A DNA stretch of 58,347 bases from a virus, in IMG/VR virus record IMGVR_UViG_3300009103_001673, positions 1-58,347 of that record, one strand, 5' to 3'. The first letter of the stretch is position 1; every line of letters starts with the position of its first letter. The notes under the pieces are model-generated. The model did not search any database and was not told the origin of the DNA. It saw only the letters and a program-made list of their open reading frames with translations. Made by a program: the position numbers and the translations under genes. Below, one piece after another: positions 1-8,192 of the stretch.

Positions 1-696
1 AGTGTTTTGAATCAAAACTATGATAACTTTGAATGCATTATCACGGATGATTGTTCTACAGACAATACTGTTGAGATAATTAGTTCATTCATATCTGAAA
101 ATACTGTTGAAGATTATTTTACTCTTCGGAGAAATAAGAAGAGAATGTTTGCGTTGTATAATTTGCATTGCATGATGCTTCAATCGAATGCAGATGATGA
201 AGATGTGTATATTACGTTGGATGGAGATGATTGGTTGAATGGTGATGATGTTTTATCTCGCCTGAATGATATTTACGAACAAGAAAGCTGTTGGCTGACC
301 TATGGAAGTTATGTCATTTATCCGGGTGGTCAGGATTCTTCTTTTCATGTGAACGAATATCCGAAAGAAATTATTGAGTCTGGAGATTTTAGAAAAGATC
401 CCAAGTGGAGAGCAAGTCATCTTCGTTCATTTAAACATAAACTTGCAAGGCAATTGGTTGAAGATGATCTTGTGGATGATGAAGATGGTAGCTATTATCA
501 AATGGCATATGACCATGCGCTCATGTTTCCTTTGATGGAGATGGCCAGAGAACGAATAGCATTTGTTTCAGATATTCTTTATGTTTATAATGACTCTAAT
601 CCGATTAATGTTCATAAGGTGGATAGACAAAAGCAGATTGAGGTGGCAGATAGAATTCGTTTGAATCATTTAAAAAGGGGGAAGATTGAATGGTAA
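1..696 (+). CDS. Glycosyltransferase family 2, 5'-truncated
   Basis: The reading frame is open from the first base, and its first residues (SVLNQNYDNFE, then DDCSTDNT) are the classic GT2 N-terminal signature, so the true start lies upstream of the window and the TTG at 7 is not the start. A second acidic motif, TLDGDDW near residue 73, matches the GT-A DxD metal and nucleotide-sugar site. GT2 enzymes transfer a sugar from a nucleotide donor to a growing glycan in the cytoplasm. It is the first visible gene of a glycan cluster and overlaps the next gene by 7 bases. Donor and acceptor cannot be inferred. Confidence 0.85.
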   Translation, partial: SVLNQNYDNFECIITDDCSTDNTVEIISSFISENTVEDYFTLRRNKKRMFALYNLHCMMLQSNADDEDVYITLDGDDWLNGDDVLSRLNDIYEQESCWLTYGSYVIYPGGQDSSFHVNEYPKEIIESGDFRKDPKWRASHLRSFKHKLARQLVEDDLVDDEDGSYYQMAYDHALMFPLMEMARERIAFVSDILYVYNDSNPINVHKVDRQKQIEVADRIRLNHLKRGKIEW

Positions 697-1454
697 CCCT
701 GGATGAAATACGAGATGAATTTTTAAGATTAGAAAAAATTAGAAGAAATAACAATTGGTCTGATCCAAGAGATTCTGATAATTATATATTAGCAACACAT
801 GAATACTCTTTTGGTAATAGAAATTATTATAAAGTGTTGGATGAGAATTATCAAAAATATAAGGATCTTCAAGCCTCACGGGGAATTGAGGATATTGTAG
901 ATCAAGACGTTGAAGAATATCTTGTTACTTTTGAACAATCTGTTTATTTATTGGAGTCCAAAGATAAGGAAAGAATTAATGAACTGGATGCTGTTTTAGA
1001 TTTGGATTCTATTGATTGTTTTGTTGAGCTTGGTTTTCGTACACCAAGGCTTCTAAATTATTGGTCTTCTGAAAAAATTGGAGTAAAGGGATATGATGTT
1101 GTTAAGATCAATGTTATGGTTTCTGAATATTTGGGTTGGGATGCAGAAGAATATGATTTAAGTTTGTGTGAGTATCCTTTTGAATTTGAGGAAAATTCTT
1201 TAATTGTTTCATATCATTGTTTTGAACATATCTGTGATCCATTAATGGCATTGCATAGAGTTTATTCTGACATGAAATCAAATTCTTTTTTTCATATAGA
1301 AGTTCCAATTGAAAATCAGGTCATTCCCAATTTAAGATATGCACATGTGCAAACTTTTCATTCTGGGGATTTAGAATCATTGTTGACGGAAGTTGGTTTT
1401 GAAATTATTAATCATTCGGGTGGCCCCGATGATAGATTTTTGGTTAAGAAATGA
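690..1454 (+). CDS. Class I SAM-dependent methyltransferase
   Basis: A 254-residue protein. The central part (residues ~105-215) has a Rossmann methyltransferase layout: a degenerate motif I (CFVELGFRTPRLL), an acidic residue after strand 2 (GYDVV), and the Methyltransf_11-like stretch SYHCFEHICDPLMALHRVY, where the conserved helix after motif II normally reads HxxEHxxdp. The N-terminal ~100 residues are unassigned. The start at 690 follows an AAAGGGGGAAG ribosome site and overlaps the upstream stop, so translation is probably coupled. In this setting it likely methylates a sugar or glycan intermediate. The substrate is unknown. Confidence 0.7.
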   Translation: MVTLDEIRDEFLRLEKIRRNNNWSDPRDSDNYILATHEYSFGNRNYYKVLDENYQKYKDLQASRGIEDIVDQDVEEYLVTFEQSVYLLESKDKERINELDAVLDLDSIDCFVELGFRTPRLLNYWSSEKIGVKGYDVVKINVMVSEYLGWDAEEYDLSLCEYPFEFEENSLIVSYHCFEHICDPLMALHRVYSDMKSNSFFHIEVPIENQVIPNLRYAHVQTFHSGDLESLLTEVGFEIINHSGGPDDRFLVKK

Positions 1455-2374
1455 ATGTTTTGTTTGATAATGTGGATTGGAATTCTTCTGCTGGTCCGCA
1501 TTGGTTTGCCCAAAAGTTGGCAGAAAGTTTAAAGAAGAAAGGACATGGAATTAATACGGGGAATGATGATGTTCAATTGTCCATTGTTATGGCATCGCAG
1601 AGAGTTGAAGGATTGCCATTGATTCAACGATTGGATGGTATTTATTATGATACTGCCAAGGATTATGTTCAGATGAATGCACCAATCCGGGCAACCTATG
1701 AAATTGCAGATGGTGTGGTGTTTCAATCGGAATGGAGCAAGAAGTTGGTAGAGTCCCAATTTGGACCGGCAAAGAAATTTGCAATTATTCATAATGGGTC
1801 TGATATTGAAGTGATTCAAAATACTTTGCCAGCAGAGGGATTGGATGCATATGAGAAGGTGTGGTCTTGTGCGTCAAGTTGGTTTTATGAGGATGGAACC
1901 CAGAGATATATAAAACGCCTGGAAGAGAATATTCGTTATTTTCAAGAGCATTCAGGAGAGCGTGATATTCTTTGTGTTGCTGGGGATGTGAGAGATTTTC
2001 AAAATCCCGATGATGATAAGATTCTTTTTTTGGGAGAGATTGATATTCCGAGTTTATTTTCTTTGTATAAACGGTCTGATTATTTTATTCATTTGGGAAG
2101 GTTTGATAATTGTCCGAATGTTGTCGTTGATGCTCGCGCTGCCGGGTGTCATATTATTTGTAGTTCTCTTGGAGGAACAAAAGAAATTGCTGGAATTGAT
2201 GCAACTGTAATTGAAGAAGATGAATGGGACTTTGTTCCGTTTGAATGCAATGTGCCTACTCGTTTAGATTTCACTCGAAAAATAGAGAATACATATGAAT
2301 GGATAACGTGGAGAAAGGTATCAATAGATATTGTTTCTGATAAGTATTTGGAATATTTTGGAAAGTGTGTATGA
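1451..2374 (+). CDS. Glycosyltransferase family 4-like (GT-B)
   Basis: A 307-residue GT-B-type protein. The N-terminal half ends in a typical acceptor-domain segment (ADGVVFQSEWSKK, then IIHNGSD), and the C-terminal half carries the donor-domain pattern of GT4 enzymes (FIHLGRFDNCPNVVVDARAAG, where C/S-P-N-VV-x-A-x-A-x-G replaces the usual E-x7-E region). The start ATG overlaps the upstream TGA (ATGA). GT4 enzymes extend polysaccharide or LPS glycans from nucleotide sugars. It is one of at least three GT-B enzymes in the cluster, and its acceptor is unknown. Confidence 0.75.
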   Translation: MNVLFDNVDWNSSAGPHWFAQKLAESLKKKGHGINTGNDDVQLSIVMASQRVEGLPLIQRLDGIYYDTAKDYVQMNAPIRATYEIADGVVFQSEWSKKLVESQFGPAKKFAIIHNGSDIEVIQNTLPAEGLDAYEKVWSCASSWFYEDGTQRYIKRLEENIRYFQEHSGERDILCVAGDVRDFQNPDDDKILFLGEIDIPSLFSLYKRSDYFIHLGRFDNCPNVVVDARAAGCHIICSSLGGTKEIAGIDATVIEEDEWDFVPFECNVPTRLDFTRKIENTYEWITWRKVSIDIVSDKYLEYFGKCV

Positions 2375-3408
2375 ATATTATAGTCGTCTTAAAGATGACT
2401 GGAACTGGGTGTGATCCGAATAGTTATGGTTCCCATTATGACCCAGAGCATACAAAACAATGCATTTTGAGTTCTGAATATTTTGGTGTTGATGATAATT
2501 TGCATATCGCAAATCATGCGCCGGGAACAAATAATTATTATGTCGATGTTCTAAACAATAATACAGATATAGATACAATAATTTTCGGAACAATGAATAG
2601 GGAAATATTATCCTTTATCGTCAACAACAGAAAGTATAAAGTCTATACATGGTTTAATGGGCATTGGGATTTTCCTAGTACAGAGTTGTCAACAGACGGG
2701 TTCATGCAGTTTGTGTCAGCCGGGTTTGAGCAGAGTAATATAGTACCGAATCATGAAAGATTATATCATCTTCCTACAGGGTTTCAGCATGATGTACAGA
2801 TAGATCGCATTATTCCAGAATTTCATGTGACGTTTAGCGGAACATTCTTTAGAAATAAAAGACAAATATCTCCACACTATAGGTTTGATGTATTACAATA
2901 TCTCTTAGAACATGGTCTTAGTGTTTTGGTGTTTGATGGTAAGGCTGACAATCCAGAGGAAAAGTATTATATAGATAGACTAAAATCTATCGGTAAAAAT
3001 TTTGAAGTTGTTAATTCTTGGGCATCTCCATCCGACTATCATCGTGGTTACTATGCATTACACTTTCCGTTTCATTACAGCGGCGGAAACGATAAAGGTA
3101 TTGGCACTGTTGCATATGAGAATACAGTTTGGTTTCATAACTGGGATATTTTTAGAATACTTGGTTCCGGCTGTAATTTAGTTACATATGATTGTGTGGA
3201 ATTAAGAGGTCTTGGTTTAAACGATGATAATTGTTTATTTTATAAAAATAATCCTTTGAATGTGAATGGTATGTGTGAGGATATTTTTGATCTAGTTTTA
3301 TCTGAGACTAGAAAACAAATCCCTGTTGAGGTGTCTAGCAAACATAGTTATGCTAATAGGTGGAATTTTATATTATCTAAGGTGAGCAAGAATGAAAATT
3401 TACTTTAA
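2371..3408 (+). CDS. CgeB-like glycosyltransferase, tentative
   Basis: A 345-residue protein. The centre has a segment of the form VTFSGTFFRNKRQ...FDVLQYLLEHGLSVLVFDG, and the C-terminus ends in HSYANRWNFIL, which resembles the C-terminal H-[ST]-[YW]-xx-R-xxxIL helix of CgeB/GT1-type glycosyltransferases. I chose the ATG at 2371, which overlaps the previous stop as ATGA and follows GGAAAG; a GTG two codons upstream is possible. The context of sugar genes supports a glycosyl-transfer role. The family assignment is from motif shape only. Confidence 0.5.
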   Translation: MNIIVVLKMTGTGCDPNSYGSHYDPEHTKQCILSSEYFGVDDNLHIANHAPGTNNYYVDVLNNNTDIDTIIFGTMNREILSFIVNNRKYKVYTWFNGHWDFPSTELSTDGFMQFVSAGFEQSNIVPNHERLYHLPTGFQHDVQIDRIIPEFHVTFSGTFFRNKRQISPHYRFDVLQYLLEHGLSVLVFDGKADNPEEKYYIDRLKSIGKNFEVVNSWASPSDYHRGYYALHFPFHYSGGNDKGIGTVAYENTVWFHNWDIFRILGSGCNLVTYDCVELRGLGLNDDNCLFYKNNPLNVNGMCEDIFDLVLSETRKQIPVEVSSKHSYANRWNFILSKVSKNENLL

Positions 3409-4291
3409 CCGAAAACCTGTCTCTGGACCTTGGGGCGGTGGAAACAAGACAGTAAACTCTTTGGTAAATAGGCTTCATGATAATGTTGTCTTCGACTTAG
3501 AGGATGATGTTGACATTATATTTTGTGTAGACCCAAGACCAAATGAAGATGGATTATGGTATCAGGACTTTTTAGATCATAAATCAAAATTTGGATCTAA
3601 AATAATTCAACGAGTTGGTGATGTGGGTACACACGGAAAACCAGAGCTAACTGATCTTGTAAAACAAAGTATTCATTATTCCGACCTTTGTGTTTTTCCA
3701 AGCCAATGGGCATTTGAGTATGTTAATGCTTCAACAAATTCTATAGTTATTCCTAATGGACCGCTTTCTGATTTTTATCAGTTTCGGAATCAAAGTTTAA
3801 AAATATCTAAACCTATACGGGTCGTTACTCATCATTGGTCTGATAACGACAAAAAAGGATTTGATATTTATAGTTCTTTTAAAGATTTTGTTGATGAAGA
3901 TTTTTATTTTACATATATCGGAAGATATTCAAATAAGTATTCTAAAGATGGTATTGATTTTATTGAACCAATAGATACAGAATCATTAAAATCAATTCTT
4001 CCAGAACACGATGTATATTTGACAGCCTCTCAAGAAGAAGCTGGGGCCAATCATGTACTGGAAGCTATGGCGAGTGGGCTTCCTGTGGTTTATAGATCCG
4101 GTGGTGGAAGTATTGATGAGTATTGTTCGGATGAGTTTGGATGTGTATCATATGAAGGACTTGGGGATTTGTCCACTATTTTGAATGCTGTTGTTGATAA
4201 TTATGAACTATATAAAAACAAAGTTTTAAATTATCAAAGAACTAACGAAGATTTGGTTGATGAATATCTGGAGGTTATTGGGAATGTATAA
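3392..4291 (+). CDS. Glycosyltransferase family 4 (GT-B)
   Basis: A 299-residue protein opening with a glycine-rich loop (PVSGPWGGGNK, residues ~9-19) typical of the GT4 acceptor domain. The C-terminal donor-binding signature is clear: DVYLTASQEEAGANHVLEAMASGLPVV, i.e. the E-x7-E motif followed by A-x-G-x-P-V (residues ~205-232). It overlaps the previous gene by 17 bases, indicating coupled translation. The product should transfer a hexose-type sugar to a lipid-linked or protein-linked glycan in the cytoplasm. The exact sugar cannot be read from the sequence. Confidence 0.85.
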   Translation: MKIYFNRKPVSGPWGGGNKTVNSLVNRLHDNVVFDLEDDVDIIFCVDPRPNEDGLWYQDFLDHKSKFGSKIIQRVGDVGTHGKPELTDLVKQSIHYSDLCVFPSQWAFEYVNASTNSIVIPNGPLSDFYQFRNQSLKISKPIRVVTHHWSDNDKKGFDIYSSFKDFVDEDFYFTYIGRYSNKYSKDGIDFIEPIDTESLKSILPEHDVYLTASQEEAGANHVLEAMASGLPVVYRSGGGSIDEYCSDEFGCVSYEGLGDLSTILNAVVDNYELYKNKVLNYQRTNEDLVDEYLEVIGNV

Positions 4292-4997
4292 AGTCAATAT
4301 AAGCATTGATGATATCACACCACACCCACATTCATCTATAGCAGTTTTGGATAGATGTTTTGAGTTGATTGATATTTTTCCAGATATTAAGTTTACGTTA
4401 TTTATTCCTATTGCGTATTATAGAACAATTCCGAGTCCTTCACGATCCGTTTGTGAAGATCCCATGTATATTGATTTGTTTCCAGATTTTTGTGAAAGGC
4501 TTTTAGAATTATCTGATAATAATTTTGAGTTAGGTTATCATGGATTATATCATGGGATATCGGGAGAGACAAATAACGATGAATTTCGTTCCTTGAGTTA
4601 TAATGAGACGTATGAAAAATTTAAAGAGATGTTTGATGTTTGTGAAAACGCCGGGATTATCAATAAGATGAAGCCAATCTTTAGGCCGCCTGCATGGAAA
4701 ATGTCTCCTGAGTCTATCCATGCGTTGCGGGATTGTGGTATTAATATTTTTGCATTACATTCTTCTTCTGAATATATGAACATATATAAAAGTGAACAAA
4801 AGAAAAAAAATGATGTTGTGTATGCAACTTGTTATCCCCCACACGAAAAACTTAAACTGACCAATAAAACCGAAATTGTGTATCATGCGTGTGATTGGGA
4901 TAGAAATTATTTGAGTGAAGATTTGTGTGTATCTTTGGAAGAATTTTTAAATTCTTCTGATAATTATGAATTTTGTTTTATGAAGCAAATGTTATAG
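4284..4997 (+). CDS. Polysaccharide deacetylase / NodB-like or DUF2334-like protein
   Basis: Starting from the ATG at 4284 (GGAGG at 4270-4274, nine bases upstream) the protein has 237 residues. The N-terminus reads NISIDDITPHP, which places an Asp-Asp pair where NodB-type deacetylases keep their first catalytic/metal aspartates. ELGYHGLYHG (residues ~82-91) supplies the two metal-binding histidines, and FRPPAWKMS matches the R-x-P-x-W/P substrate motif. The fold would hydrolyse N- or O-acetyl groups from a sugar. A more upstream start (4257) has no better ribosome site. Within a sugar operon it probably tailors an amino-sugar. Confidence 0.7.
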   Translation: MYKVNISIDDITPHPHSSIAVLDRCFELIDIFPDIKFTLFIPIAYYRTIPSPSRSVCEDPMYIDLFPDFCERLLELSDNNFELGYHGLYHGISGETNNDEFRSLSYNETYEKFKEMFDVCENAGIINKMKPIFRPPAWKMSPESIHALRDCGINIFALHSSSEYMNIYKSEQKKKNDVVYATCYPPHEKLKLTNKTEIVYHACDWDRNYLSEDLCVSLEEFLNSSDNYEFCFMKQML

Positions 4998-5006
4998 GAG
5001 ATTATT

Positions 5007-5870
5007 ATGCGTAATTGGGGTGAATTTATTTCACGATTTTCTTTAGAGTCTTTTCATGACCCCGATCTGGTTAGAGATTATGTTAATTTTTTTGAATTTG
5101 ATAAGTTTGTTTTTAACTGCGATGAGGATTCAATTCCATCAAAACAGGAATCTTTAGGATCACATATGATTTCGGTTATTCCGAATGAAAGCAAACCGTT
5201 TGAAATAAAGTATGATGATCTGGCTCGTTTGCATTATCTCATTTTAAAAAGAAAAGTATTAATAACACTTGAATTTGGTAGTGGATATTCGACTGTTATA
5301 ATTGCTCATGCGAATTCAATTTTAATGAGTGATTTTTATGATTTGATTAAGGATGAGGTTCGGGTGGATAATCCGTTTCATGTATATGCTATAGAAGAAG
5401 AACAAAGATTTTTAGAAACATCTCAAAAAAGATTAAGTGATGCTTCTCTAGCTTTATTTGCGACTGTTTCTAGGAGTTCTGTGGATATGATTTTGCATGA
5501 TGGTCGGATCGCTTCAGTTTATTCTCGTTTGCCAAATGTTTCACCAGATTTTATATACCTAGATGGCCCATCTCAATATGCAACAACAACTGATATGAAT
5601 GGCTTTAATTTCAATAGTCCCTGTCGAATGCCAATGTCCGCAGATATACTTCGATTTGAGTTCTTTTTGGAACCGGGAACATTGATTTTAATTGACGGCA
5701 GAACAGCAAACGCGAGGTTTTTGCGTTCATATCTAAAGAGAAATTGGAACTATATTCATGATCCTGTTGGTGATGTTCATTATCTTGAATTGGTAGAAAC
5801 ACCATTGGGTAAACATAATAAAGCTAAGATTGATTTTTGTCTTGGTAGTTCTTTTTATGAGAATCTTTAA
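5007..5870 (+). CDS. Class I methyltransferase-like protein
   Basis: A 287-residue protein with a motif I-like glycine loop (TLEFGSGYSTVI, residues ~87-98), a downstream acidic segment (AIEEEQRFL) suited to bind the SAM ribose, and DFIYLDGPSQY (residues ~180-190) as motif IV, followed by a strand-loop LILIDGR. This is the arrangement of small-molecule and sugar methyltransferases found in surface-glycan clusters. AGGAG at 4996-5000 lies 6 bases before the ATG. It may act on an O or N position of a sugar, but no substrate evidence is visible. Confidence 0.65.
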   Translation: MRNWGEFISRFSLESFHDPDLVRDYVNFFEFDKFVFNCDEDSIPSKQESLGSHMISVIPNESKPFEIKYDDLARLHYLILKRKVLITLEFGSGYSTVIIAHANSILMSDFYDLIKDEVRVDNPFHVYAIEEEQRFLETSQKRLSDASLALFATVSRSSVDMILHDGRIASVYSRLPNVSPDFIYLDGPSQYATTTDMNGFNFNSPCRMPMSADILRFEFFLEPGTLILIDGRTANARFLRSYLKRNWNYIHDPVGDVHYLELVETPLGKHNKAKIDFCLGSSFYENL

Positions 5871-6481
5871 TGGGCAGAACAAATTTCATAATAATTCCTT
5901 GGTATAAATCGTTAATAAAACCTAAAGGGGATGTTGCCCTTCTTGGTTTCTCTGATAATAGTTTATTCTCTGGCGATTTGTATGATCGTGTTTTGGGTAA
6001 TTGGGATATAAACTCTGATTGGGAGTTGCCTAAGATGTACGATACGATCATATGCACCCGATGTGCTTATTTCTCATATCGACCAGAAGAGTTTATTATC
6101 AAGTGTCACAGATATTTAAATGATGATGGACTTCTTTTTGTTGACTGGGGATTGGGCGACCATTGGAGATTTCCTAATTATAAAGTTGGGTGGAGAAAAG
6201 ACGGAGAGCATGAATATGCCTATGGTGAGGATAACTACTTGTGGTCAACAGTTTGGGATGAAGGGTTTTTGAATAATGATCAGTATCAGCTATTTCAAAA
6301 TCGAATTTTAAAATTTGGGTACGAAGATGTATCAAGAGCAATTCATCAAGAAGTTCCCTCAGTGATGCATCTAAATTTTGTTCAGCATCATTTTAATGTT
6401 GATGTAAATCTTTTAAGTTGCTGGGAAGATAGACCGCAACTATATATTTTGATTAGTGGAATTAAGAGGAGTTTTGATTAA
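5870..6481 (+). CDS. Methyltransferase-like protein, divergent
   Basis: A 203-residue protein. The stretch KGDVALLGFSDNSLFSG resembles a degraded motif I. MYDTIICTRCAYFS and YLNDDGLLFVDWGLGDHW follow the motif IV and V order of Methyltransf_11/23 proteins (conserved L-x-x-x-G-x-L-x-x-D). The glycine loop is poor, so SAM binding is uncertain. Its ATG overlaps the preceding TAA (TAATG), and the same overlap couples it to the next gene. It may form a complex with one of the neighbouring methyltransferases, since three occur in a row. Confidence 0.5.
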   Translation: MGRTNFIIIPWYKSLIKPKGDVALLGFSDNSLFSGDLYDRVLGNWDINSDWELPKMYDTIICTRCAYFSYRPEEFIIKCHRYLNDDGLLFVDWGLGDHWRFPNYKVGWRKDGEHEYAYGEDNYLWSTVWDEGFLNNDQYQLFQNRILKFGYEDVSRAIHQEVPSVMHLNFVQHHFNVDVNLLSCWEDRPQLYILISGIKRSFD

Positions 6482-7074
6482 TGTCTGATTTAGAAACAGA
6501 TCGGTATTATAAGCTTGAGACACATGTAGATGAAATACTTTTAGATTCTTATAGAGATGCTCAGATAAAAAGACACTCCATAAAATCTCAAAAGACAAGA
6601 GATGCATCTTATTATGAAAAAATTTCTGAAAAAATTATATCAAATACAGATTCTGTATACGAGATGATTTGTTTAGGTACAAGAAATAACCATGAACGAG
6701 AATGCTTTAGAGATTTTTTGAATAATGAGTTCGTGTATTCTTTAGATATTGCCGAAGACTCTGGCAGTGATTATATTTGCGATTTTAATTTCTTGCCCGA
6801 TCATTGGTCGGATAAGTGGGATGTTTTGTTTTCAAATTCTATTGATCATGCGATAAGTGCGACAGATGTATTTTTTGAGTGGATTCGTGTTGTAAAGCCG
6901 AATGGTATTTTAGTGATTGGTTTTGATTTAACTACAACAGGTGTGGTTGAATCGGATTGCAATACCTTTACAAAAGATTCGGTCAATTCGTTTTTTGTTG
7001 ACCAGTCTGACCTTGTTGAAATTGTTGATGTTATTGAATGTGGCTATTATCATGTTATAGCAAGGAAGTTGTAA
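6481..7074 (+). CDS. Class I methyltransferase-like protein
   Basis: A 197-residue protein. Motif I is represented by MICLGTRNNHER, the acidic strand-2 end by VYSLDIAEDSG, motif IV by WDVLFSNSIDHA, and motif V by VVKPNGILVIGFDL, a standard Methyltransf_11 tail (xLKPGGxLxI). The Asn-rich loop replacing the usual GCGTG is unusual but recurs in phage and capsule-locus methyltransferases. It starts in a TAATG overlap with its upstream neighbour. Its function is probably glycan-precursor methylation; the substrate is unknown. Confidence 0.6.
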   Translation: MSDLETDRYYKLETHVDEILLDSYRDAQIKRHSIKSQKTRDASYYEKISEKIISNTDSVYEMICLGTRNNHERECFRDFLNNEFVYSLDIAEDSGSDYICDFNFLPDHWSDKWDVLFSNSIDHAISATDVFFEWIRVVKPNGILVIGFDLTTTGVVESDCNTFTKDSVNSFFVDQSDLVEIVDVIECGYYHVIARKL

Positions 7075-7076
7075 TT

Positions 7077-8192
7077 ATGAAATATGATGTTGTTTTGTAT
7101 TTTGCTGGCGTCGAGCATTCTCATGTCCACAAGTATTTAAGTTTACATAAGAAGTTATCCAGTAAGTGTAAATCGCTTTTATTAATCTCTAATACTAGGT
7201 GGGGAATATCTAATGATAGCTTGGTGTCGAACTATGGTCAGCATTTAGATGATGATATTATTTCGGTTAATGATGATGAAGCAGTTTCCATATTAAAAAG
7301 CTATCAGTATCGTTTGGGTGTATTTTCTTCTTCTTTTAGAAAACATAATTTTGGTAGTATAAACAATCGCGATATATTAGCATCAAAATCAAGGGGCATT
7401 AAAACGATTCAAATTTGTGAAATGCCTGTTATGGATTTTTATTACGCAGGTGCTGATATTGTTAGTTTGGTTTCTCCGCATTTTATTGGATTGTCTGATA
7501 GGCTTTTTTCTTGTAGTAATGTAATATTTTCTAATGCTTTATTGTGGGATGATATAGACACATGCTTACCTTATAAACTGACAAAGAATGAATTTTTAGA
7601 TAAATATGATTTAGTTGATGATAAGCCTATAATTCTTTGGTGTCCAAGCTCTGCTCATTCTCATGTTGACCCAAGATTTGGGAAAAGGCAACAGGATGTT
7701 TATAGGCACGTTTGCAGCTTAGATAATGTTTTAATTAAATTACATCCAAATGAATTTCGTAGACATAAAACTGAAAGACTCAATAATAAATGGACATATG
7801 ATTTATATGCAGAAAATCCTGTTAGGGTTTTAGAACAGATAGATACCCATTGGGCAATGAAGTATTTAGATTATGTTGTTGCGTATCAAACAAGTCTTGG
7901 GATGCATTCAGCACTATATAGAAAGCCTTCTATTTATGTTAATGTAGATGAGAAAAATCTTTTGTTTGCGCCGGGAGTCCAAGGATGTGGTCTTGAATTA
8001 TGGGGGGATAAATTCATATGGGCAGGCACAAGTTGTAAATTAGAAGAATTGCAAGATGTTGTAAATTCTGGTTTTTCGTTGTCAGACGATCAGTATGATG
8101 AACATTTAAGCAAATTGTTATATAACAAAGACCGAACTGCGATAAATATAATGTCGGACCAATTTTTGGAAATTATTAAAAATGAAACTTGA
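7077..8192 (+). CDS. GT-B / CDP-glycerol glycerophosphotransferase-like protein
   Basis: With the ATG at 7077 (AAGGAAG ten bases upstream) the protein has 371 residues. The C-terminal half has PIILWCPSSAH, VLIKLHPNEFRR, and later DYVVAYQTSLGMHSALYRKPSIYVN, the order seen in TagF/CDP-glycerol glycerophosphotransferases and related capsule transferases (KxHP motif, then D-S/T-S-x-x-x-E/H-A-x-x-x-x-K-P). These enzymes transfer polyol-phosphate or sugar units to surface polymers. The canonical E is replaced by H in the second motif. The assignment is to a fold group, not a specific reaction. Confidence 0.55.
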   Translation: MKYDVVLYFAGVEHSHVHKYLSLHKKLSSKCKSLLLISNTRWGISNDSLVSNYGQHLDDDIISVNDDEAVSILKSYQYRLGVFSSSFRKHNFGSINNRDILASKSRGIKTIQICEMPVMDFYYAGADIVSLVSPHFIGLSDRLFSCSNVIFSNALLWDDIDTCLPYKLTKNEFLDKYDLVDDKPIILWCPSSAHSHVDPRFGKRQQDVYRHVCSLDNVLIKLHPNEFRRHKTERLNNKWTYDLYAENPVRVLEQIDTHWAMKYLDYVVAYQTSLGMHSALYRKPSIYVNVDEKNLLFAPGVQGCGLELWGDKFIWAGTSCKLEELQDVVNSGFSLSDDQYDEHLSKLLYNKDRTAINIMSDQFLEIIKNET

